This document shows positions 6,945 to 11,725 of a DNA stretch of 11,725 bases, piece by piece (positions within the stretch are counted from its first letter, which is position 1; each line of letters begins with the position of its first letter). The position numbers were made by a program, and so were the translations under genes. The DNA is from UBA1151 sp963579925 (GTDB lineage Bacteria > Chloroflexota > Dehalococcoidia > Lucifugimonadales > Lucifugimonadaceae), in contig CAUZJA010000076.1 of the NCBI GenBank assembly GCA_963579925.1, forward strand, positions 1 to 11,725, written 5' to 3'. Below the pieces are notes generated by a model. The model saw nothing but the letters and a program-made list of their open reading frames with translations. It did no database searches and was not told the origin of the DNA.

Positions 6945-7499
6945 TTGGGCAAAACATATTGGATGATTGTCACAAATCGTGAGAATTTTGATCTCTCGAA
7001 AGATCTAGAGTTCAAAGTTCAAGGCTTTGAGTCCACTCAGAAGCGTAAATCAGCTCGACTGGCGGTAGAAGATCGCCTTCTTTACTATCTTTCGGATGAG
7101 CGAGCCTTTGCTGCGACGGCTACCGTCAAATCAGAGCCGTTTGAGGCCGATGACCGCATCTGGTCTCACCACAACGAAGACGAAACCTACCCACACCGCG
7201 TTGAGACCGAGCCTGATGTTGTCCTGGACGAGGCAAATTGGATTGACGCCCTGCAGGTAGGTCCCCGACTGGAGTACGTAAGGAAATGGGCACCAGAGGA
7301 TTGGCCACTGGCATTCATGGGGCCGCTCCACATCATTCCTCAGAAGGACTTCACGTTCTTTGAAGAGGAATTCCAGCGTGCAGCCAAGAAAAAGAGCCAG
7401 AATAATTCCCGGCGGCATAAGCACTCTCGAAAGAAACGAGGGAGTCATGCAACCGGCGACGTAGCTGAATCGGATGGCTCAGGAGACTCAGGCAAGTAG
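6945..7499 (+). CDS. EVE domain (PUA-like) protein with a basic C-terminal tail
   Basis: This 184-residue protein carries an EVE domain, a PUA-superfamily fold whose characterised relatives bind modified bases in nucleic acid. The visible family pattern runs from YWMIVTNRENFD (5-16) through VEDRLLYYLSDERAFAATATVKSEPF, then YPHRVETEPDVVLDEANWIDAL, and ends with WPLAFMGPLHIIPQKDFTFFEEEF. After the fold, residues 145-166 form a strongly basic tail (AAKKKSQNNSRRHKHSRKKR) and the last 18 residues are acidic and glycine-rich. The tail suggests extra nucleic-acid contact (inference). Start TTG is chosen for the AGGAGG site upstream. No restriction, McrBC or other defence gene is adjacent, so no defence role can be assigned from context. 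Its stop lies 2 bp from the stop of the convergent reductase. Confidence 0.85.
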   Translation: MGKTYWMIVTNRENFDLSKDLEFKVQGFESTQKRKSARLAVEDRLLYYLSDERAFAATATVKSEPFEADDRIWSHHNEDETYPHRVETEPDVVLDEANWIDALQVGPRLEYVRKWAPEDWPLAFMGPLHIIPQKDFTFFEEEFQRAAKKKSQNNSRRHKHSRKKRGSHATGDVAESDGSGDSGK

Positions 7500-7501
7500 C
7501 C

Positions 7502-8527
7502 CTAGGCCACTGAGACGAAGCCGTCCTCAGCAACGCTCGACTTGATGCGGTCTTTCTCACCAACGCCGAAGTTATCCGCGTACAGGCCTGAAAGTCGATC
7601 AAGGTGATCTGACGGCAGTTCTGCCATATCAACAGCTCCACAGAACTCTTCTAGCTGACTGTTCTCCGTAGCCGTCACCAGCACTGAGGCGATGATTTGC
7701 GGAGCAAGAACGAACTTGATCGAAGTTTGCGCCATGGTGGCATCTTTATTATCGAAGAAGAAGTCCAACTGTTCCACTTTGGTCATCGATTTGTCCAGCC
7801 ACTGCTGCTTGCGGAATGACCGGTGGTCGTTTGCATCAAACTTCGTCGTACGGGTGTACTTGCCGTCAAGCAGCCCCGAGGCATGAGGCACACGACTTAG
7901 CAGCCCCACGCCTATTGCTTCAGCTTGATTGATGAATGCCGCTGCAGGATCCTGCTCAAGAATGTTGTAGATGATCTGCGATGGAGCACGGCGTTCCTTG
8001 ATTGCGTAGATGCCCTCTTCCGTCCATCCAAGATCTGGGCCGATCGCAGCGCCCGCCCATCGCACTTTGCCTTCGTCTTTGAGCTCCTCAAGAGCGGCCC
8101 ACGTGTCGTCCCTCTCCAGCGCAGTCAGCCTTGGGTTATGGAGCTGGTAAAAATCTATTCGGTCAGTGCCAAGTCTGCGTAATGAAGACTCGCAGGCTTT
8201 CTTCACAAACTCTGGGTCCCACACCTGAGGCCGTTCTTTGTGTGTGCCCGGCGCCCGGGGAGCTTCCAGGTCGTAGCCAAACTTGCTACCAATAATGATG
8301 TCATTCCGGTTTCCCTTGAATGCCTTGGCCATGATCTCTTCGCCGTAACCGGCACCGTAGGAGTCACCGGTATCGAAGAAGTTCACGCCAAGTTCAAGGG
8401 CATGGTGCATCAGCGCTATGCCATCTTCTTCAGGGATATCGCCCCACCACCCCGTGCTAACTGACCACACGCCAAATCCAATCTCAGATACGTTCAGGTC
8501 GGTTCCAGCGAGTACTCGATATTTCAT
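7502..8527 (-). CDS. Aldo/keto reductase
   Basis: This 341-residue protein is a full-length aldo/keto reductase, a TIM-barrel enzyme reducing carbonyl compounds with NAD(P)H in the cytoplasm. The catalytic tetrad is visible: D52 and Y57 (NFFDTGDSYGAGYGEE), K82 (IIGSKFGYD) and H130 (IDFYQLHNP). The N-terminus MKYRVLAGTDLNVSEIGFGVW is typical, and the late segment QTSIKFVLAPQIIASVLVTATENSQLEE corresponds to the cofactor-binding end of the barrel. The substrate cannot be told from sequence. The ATG at 8527 follows the DUF1802 stop by 42 bp on the same strand, so the two are probably co-transcribed; its own ribosome-binding site is weak. There is no obvious terminator, as the opposing EVE gene ends 2 bp away. 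Confidence 0.95.
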   Translation of the reverse strand: MKYRVLAGTDLNVSEIGFGVWSVSTGWWGDIPEEDGIALMHHALELGVNFFDTGDSYGAGYGEEIMAKAFKGNRNDIIIGSKFGYDLEAPRAPGTHKERPQVWDPEFVKKACESSLRRLGTDRIDFYQLHNPRLTALERDDTWAALEELKDEGKVRWAGAAIGPDLGWTEEGIYAIKERRAPSQIIYNILEQDPAAAFINQAEAIGVGLLSRVPHASGLLDGKYTRTTKFDANDHRSFRKQQWLDKSMTKVEQLDFFFDNKDATMAQTSIKFVLAPQIIASVLVTATENSQLEEFCGAVDMAELPSDHLDRLSGLYADNFGVGEKDRIKSSVAEDGFVSVA

Positions 8528-8569
8528 TGAACTTTGTGGTCTCCGGTTGTTCGGGGTATTAAGGGAAAT

Positions 8570-9154
8570 TCAGGCTGAGGCGGTCGGGCCTAATGCCGTC
8601 TTTAGTTCATCAACTTTGCGTTCGAATCTGCGGTCGTTCAGTACGGGAGTGGATACGCCCACAGGGTAGTCCTCCACAAACGGCACCCATGATTTGCAGC
8701 CATCGTATGACTCCATCACCGGAAGAGCTTGTGGTTGCTCGAGGGAATGGACGCGCAAGATCATCAGGGTGAGTGGGTGGCGAGGTTTCCAGTGGAGGCG
8801 CTTCTCTGCGTACTCCTGCGTCCAGATGTGATGACTGTCCAGCGATTCGACAATTTCCTCATCGCTCGTTTCAATCACTTCGGTGACTTCAGCATATGAG
8901 CTGAGGTGCACCAGATCCGGGTCTTCGTCTACCAGCGTGGAATCGAAAAGATCGTGAAATTCGAGCTTGACCAAGTCAGATTTCTGATGGTCGTAGGTCG
9001 GGTATAGAAAGAATCCCTCGTGCTCAACCTTGAAGTGCTTGCCATCTTCCCGGATTCCGCCTTTGCGTAGCAGCACGACCTGCTCACCCTTCTCAAGGGC
9101 GGCAACTGTGACTGCCCACTCTTTGAAACCCACGGTGGACACGGCTGGTAGCAA
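8570..9154 (-). CDS. DUF1802 family protein
   Basis: This 194-residue protein matches the DUF1802 family, whose function is unknown. The characteristic N-terminal pattern is present: GFKEWAVTVAALEKGEQVVLLRKGGI (residues 9-34), then HFKVEHEGFFLYPTYDHQ (40-57). The C-terminal half contains RLHWKPRHPLTLMILRVHSL and FVEDYPVGVSTPVLNDRRFERKVDELK, also typical of full-length members. There is no signal peptide or membrane helix. The start is TTG at 9154, chosen because AAGGAGAGAG lies directly upstream at proper spacing and the first residues lead straight into the domain. It precedes the aldo/keto reductase by 42 bp and follows TatD by 102 bp on the same strand. The linkage may be operonic but gives no functional hint. 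Confidence 0.9.
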   Translation of the reverse strand: MLPAVSTVGFKEWAVTVAALEKGEQVVLLRKGGIREDGKHFKVEHEGFFLYPTYDHQKSDLVKLEFHDLFDSTLVDEDPDLVHLSSYAEVTEVIETSDEEIVESLDSHHIWTQEYAEKRLHWKPRHPLTLMILRVHSLEQPQALPVMESYDGCKSWVPFVEDYPVGVSTPVLNDRRFERKVDELKTALGPTASA

Positions 9155-9161
9155 ATTCTCT

Positions 9162-9167
9162 CTCCTT
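9162..9167 (-). promoter_or_regulatory. Ribosome-binding site selecting the TTG start of DUF1802
   Basis: On the minus strand AAGGAG at 9167-9162 stands 7 nt before the TTG at 9154-9152, a near-ideal Shine-Dalgarno arrangement. It supports the non-ATG start. Confidence 0.75.
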
Positions 9168-9228
9168 AGGCAGGCATCGCTGGTGCAACGCTTCTTACCG
9201 AACTTCCGCAGTTGTCGGCTAGCTATGA

Positions 9229-9260
9229 ATTATATGTATCAGAAGTCAGTTCGGCATCAA
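9229..9260 (-). promoter_or_regulatory. Possible promoter for DUF1802 and aldo/keto reductase
   Basis: A perfect -10 hexamer TATAAT is present at 9234-9229 on the minus strand, 75 bp before the DUF1802 start. The best -35 is TTGATG at 9260-9255, overlapping the TatD stop, but the 20-bp spacer is longer than ideal. If used, it would start a separate DUF1802 and reductase transcript. Confidence 0.35.
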
Positions 9261-10054
9261 TCTTCTAAATATGTACGCATGGGCATCCCACGCTGCCCAA
9301 GAACGCCGAACGCGTTTTGGGTCGTCTGCTCGACGATTTCTTCAACCGCGATACCTTTGAGTTCGGCTAGTTTCTCAGCCACCATCGCCACATCTTTGGG
9401 TTCAGTCCACTTATCCCGACTCTTCTTGAATGGCTGGGGATATGTGTCCGTCTCCAGGACAATGCTGGTGAGAGGAACGCGTTTCGCCACTTCCTGAAGC
9501 TCAGGCAGCCGGAGCAATGGTTTGGCCAATGAAATGGCACAACCAAGATCCATCACGGCAGCAGCGTCTTCCCACGTCCCTTGAAAGTAGTGAGCTGCGC
9601 CGCCTAAGTCTTGTACGCGTTCGTCCCGCAGCACTCTCATGCAATCAGGAGTCGCATCTCTCATATGCCAGATGACTGCAAGATTGTTTCTTCGTGCGAT
9701 GTCTATCTGAATACGCAGTGCCTCTTCCTGAACTACGTGATCCGGGGACTCGGGCTGGAAATCCAGACCGATCTCAGACATGGCAACTACCACTGGATCG
9801 GCAGCAAGCTTCGACAGTTCAGCCTCTTGAGCGGAAGAGACTGGCCCCTTCAGATCTTGAGGATGAGTGCCAACAGCTGCGAATAGAGAGTCGTAGTCCA
9901 TAGCGAGGCCCACGGCTTTTCGGGAACTCTCCACTGTCACTCCCGCCACCACAATTGCGCCTATCCCGGCGCTGGCGGACCGCTCCAGCATGCCCGGGAG
10001 CTCCTGGGGATCGTGCTGATCTATGTGCGTGTGAATGTCTATCGATAGTTTCAA
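9257..10054 (-). CDS. TatD family metal-dependent hydrolase
   Basis: This 265-residue protein is a TatD-type hydrolase, a TIM-barrel metalloenzyme; characterised members are DNA exonucleases or deoxyribonucleases. The metal ligands are all visible: H8 and H10 (DIHTHID), E94 (SEIGLDF), H130 (VIWHMRDA), H155 (AAHYFQGTW) and D203 (LETDTYP). Length is normal for the family. The start is a TTG at 10054; an in-frame stop lies 21 bp upstream of it, so no better start exists, and AGGA about 10 nt before it is a weak ribosome-binding site. It is cytoplasmic by lack of a signal peptide. It heads a same-strand group with DUF1802 and the aldo/keto reductase and is divergent from the solute-binding protein. 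The exact substrate, DNA or another compound, cannot be settled from sequence. Confidence 0.9.
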   Translation of the reverse strand: MKLSIDIHTHIDQHDPQELPGMLERSASAGIGAIVVAGVTVESSRKAVGLAMDYDSLFAAVGTHPQDLKGPVSSAQEAELSKLAADPVVVAMSEIGLDFQPESPDHVVQEEALRIQIDIARRNNLAVIWHMRDATPDCMRVLRDERVQDLGGAAHYFQGTWEDAAAVMDLGCAISLAKPLLRLPELQEVAKRVPLTSIVLETDTYPQPFKKSRDKWTEPKDVAMVAEKLAELKGIAVEEIVEQTTQNAFGVLGQRGMPMRTYLED

Positions 10055-10146
10055 GGAGATTTCGTCCTGGACAAGTTATTGGAAAGGTCAGATTTTGCGT
10101 GACGTTGCGGACGCTTTTGAGCTTGCTATCGCATAGGCTATCGAAG

Positions 10147-11725
10147 ATGAATAGATTCATGAACAGCCAGACAATACGCAATGCGACCATCGCCGTGTTC
10201 GCGACATCTCTGCTGTTAGGCGCCGGTTGCTCATCGAATTCAGAGACGTCAAAGCGGGAAACACCGGAACCGACTCCAGCGCTCGGCATTATTCCCGTAT
10301 CCATTCCAACGCCCACCATTCCTGCCGCATCCCCTGCAACAGCTACATCAGTTCCCTCCCCTACTGCCACTCCTGAACCAACAATCAGCGCCGGATTGTT
10401 TCGGACAGCGGTTGAAAATCCACCCGTTCACTTCGATGTCCATCAGGAAACCAGCCCCGCCCTGTTCGTCTGGGGTCCGGGACTGGTCTACGACAAGCTG
10501 TTGATCTTTGACGAGTCTGCCGACAACGGTCACGCATACGGCGGTGTCCGGTGCTCTCTCTGCGACTCGTGGGCGATGGTCGATCAGTCCACCGTTGAGT
10601 TCAATTTGAACCCGGACGCCAAGTGGCAAGATATAGCGCCAGTGAACGGTCGCCCTGTAACCGCCGCGGACGTGGTGTTCAGCCTGAATCGGCAACGAAC
10701 TCCGGGCTGGCCGAATGCCGACCTCCTGAAGAACATCGAGACTCTGGAAGCGATCGGTGCGCGGACCGTACGAATCACACTCAGCCGCCCTGATCCCGAG
10801 TTGTTCGAGACACTTGCAGATGGCCATAGCGTCATTGTTGCGCCTGAAGTCGTCGCCCAGTCAGGAGACCTGCTCCGAGGACCAAATATTGGTTCAGGCC
10901 CATGGATCTGGGATGAGACCGATGAATCAAGCACCATCCTGAAAGCAAATACCGATTTCCACGACGCGTTGCGACCCCAAATTTCTGTCGTTGAGATCGC
11001 CTACCTCTCTCCGGGGACGCAGTTCACATCTCTGCTCACCGGCATCATCGACGCTGCTCAACTTCCAGCGGCGGAACTCCAAACGGCTCTTGAACGCAAC
11101 GATGCTCTCAATTTGATTGAGGTAAATCGAGGTGGCATTGGATTGGAGATGGGTCTGAATACGGAGCGTCCGTTTTTCAGCGATGCCCGACTGAGGCGTT
11201 CTTTCTTGAGCCAACTCACGCTCGGCAATACCACACAGGAAATCTGGGGGGATAGGAGTGTCCCGTCAATCGGTCTGCCTATCATTGCGGATTCATGGCT
11301 TGTGGAAACACCAGAATTGCTATCGCTGCTTGAGGGAGAGGCTTCAAAATCCGAATTTCCCACCGGGCCACAGATAACGGTACGAGTTGGGCTATTCAAC
11401 GATCAGTATGTTCAATTCGCTCAGAAGGTCGGAGCAACGCTCACTGATATGGGCGCAACAGTCTTTGTCGAGGAGATCACGACTCGCCAGTTCGCCGATG
11501 AAGTATGGCTGGGCGGCGAATTTGATCTGTTTCTCGGTGCCAGCCCGCCTGTCACGAGCCTCAACGACTATCTGCTGGCCGTATATCACTCGCGTGGAGC
11601 TTGGAACACAACTGGAATTAGCGATCCAGCGCTTGATGCATTGATCGAGCAGCAAGCTGTCGAGTTGGATGCGGTGGTGAGACGCGAACTTGTACTGGAG
11701 ATTCAGCGACGCATCGCGGTTGATG
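10147..11725 (+). CDS. ABC transporter solute-binding lipoprotein, peptide/nickel family (partial, 3' end missing)
   Basis: The frame is open from ATG 10147 to the window edge (526 residues so far) and encodes a family 5 extracellular solute-binding protein, the periplasmic-type receptor of peptide, nickel or sugar-oligomer ABC importers. Residues 1-28 are a signal peptide with a hydrophobic stretch ending LLLGAGC, giving a probable lipid-anchored Cys28; the -3 position is glycine, which is not the usual leucine-type lipobox. Residues 36-80 form a Pro/Thr/Ser-rich linker. The family core follows: KWQDIAPVNGRPVTAADVVFSLNR, GSGPWIWDE, and the late GEFDLFLGASPPVTSLNDYLLAVYHSRGAWNTTG. A CxxC pair (C136, C139) sits where family members usually have an ESW-type segment. 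Ligand is unknown; permease and ATPase genes would be expected beyond the edge. An alternative ATG at 10159 is possible, as neither has a strong ribosome-binding site. Confidence 0.88.
   Translation, partial: MNRFMNSQTIRNATIAVFATSLLLGAGCSSNSETSKRETPEPTPALGIIPVSIPTPTIPAASPATATSVPSPTATPEPTISAGLFRTAVENPPVHFDVHQETSPALFVWGPGLVYDKLLIFDESADNGHAYGGVRCSLCDSWAMVDQSTVEFNLNPDAKWQDIAPVNGRPVTAADVVFSLNRQRTPGWPNADLLKNIETLEAIGARTVRITLSRPDPELFETLADGHSVIVAPEVVAQSGDLLRGPNIGSGPWIWDETDESSTILKANTDFHDALRPQISVVEIAYLSPGTQFTSLLTGIIDAAQLPAAELQTALERNDALNLIEVNRGGIGLEMGLNTERPFFSDARLRRSFLSQLTLGNTTQEIWGDRSVPSIGLPIIADSWLVETPELLSLLEGEASKSEFPTGPQITVRVGLFNDQYVQFAQKVGATLTDMGATVFVEEITTRQFADEVWLGGEFDLFLGASPPVTSLNDYLLAVYHSRGAWNTTGISDPALDALIEQQAVELDAVVRRELVLEIQRRIAVD

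Noticed and set aside
6667..6957. Minus-strand frame of 96 codons and the overlapping plus-strand frame 6656-6898
   Set aside because: They oppose each other in the same DNA, the minus frame runs into the EVE gene start, neither has a ribosome-binding site and neither shows a recognisable domain.
10125..10143. Twice-repeated GCTATCG before the solute-binding protein as an operator
   Set aside because: A 7-bp direct repeat is too short to support without comparison, and no promoter elements could be placed around it.

Overview
This is an 11.7 kb stretch of bacterial DNA of moderate GC with dense coding and many non-ATG starts (TTG for the EVE, DUF1802 and TatD genes, GTG for the histidine kinase). 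The gene mix is an orphan molybdopterin oxidoreductase large subunit, a DUF1802 protein, a Cache-PAS histidine kinase with single-domain receivers, an aldo/keto reductase, and a lipoprotein with a Pro/Thr-rich linker. It resembles free-living Chloroflexota (SAR202/Dehalococcoidia-like), but that assignment is an inference from gene content only.

Layout. Positions 1-192 hold a tRNA-Ala(UGC) with encoded CCA on the minus strand, followed by its terminator. After a gene-free stretch, a small flavin-reductase-like protein (677-1159, +) converges on a large xanthine dehydrogenase-family molybdopterin subunit (1226-3511, -); one perfect bidirectional terminator hairpin lies between them. Upstream of the oxidoreductase, on the same strand, is a two-component signalling block: histidine kinase (4437-6558), receiver protein (4032-4427) and second receiver (3640-4035). 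The kinase and first receiver are broken. The kinase has two single-base deletions and one in-frame TAA, and the first receiver has one in-frame TAG. When these are repaired on paper, continuous normal proteins appear. The second receiver and all other genes in the window read cleanly.

A gene-poor divergent region (6559-6944) separates the kinase from an EVE-domain protein (6945-7499, +), which converges with only 2 bp to spare on an aldo/keto reductase (7502-8527, -). The reductase lies downstream of a DUF1802 gene (8570-9154, -), which lies downstream of a TatD-like metal-dependent hydrolase (9257-10054, -). Divergent from TatD is the start of an extracellular solute-binding lipoprotein of the peptide/nickel ABC family (10147 onward, +). 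It is open to the right edge and therefore partial.

The most notable observation is the clustering of four independent inactivating changes in one signalling locus between intact neighbours, which suggests recent decay of that system (or a local sequence-quality problem). I found no CRISPR array, insertion sequence or obvious new multi-gene system. The remaining points of interest are an orphan molybdenum-enzyme subunit with a 10-bp inverted repeat just before its start, a CxxC pair in the solute-binding protein, and a possible element edge at the tRNA 3' side.
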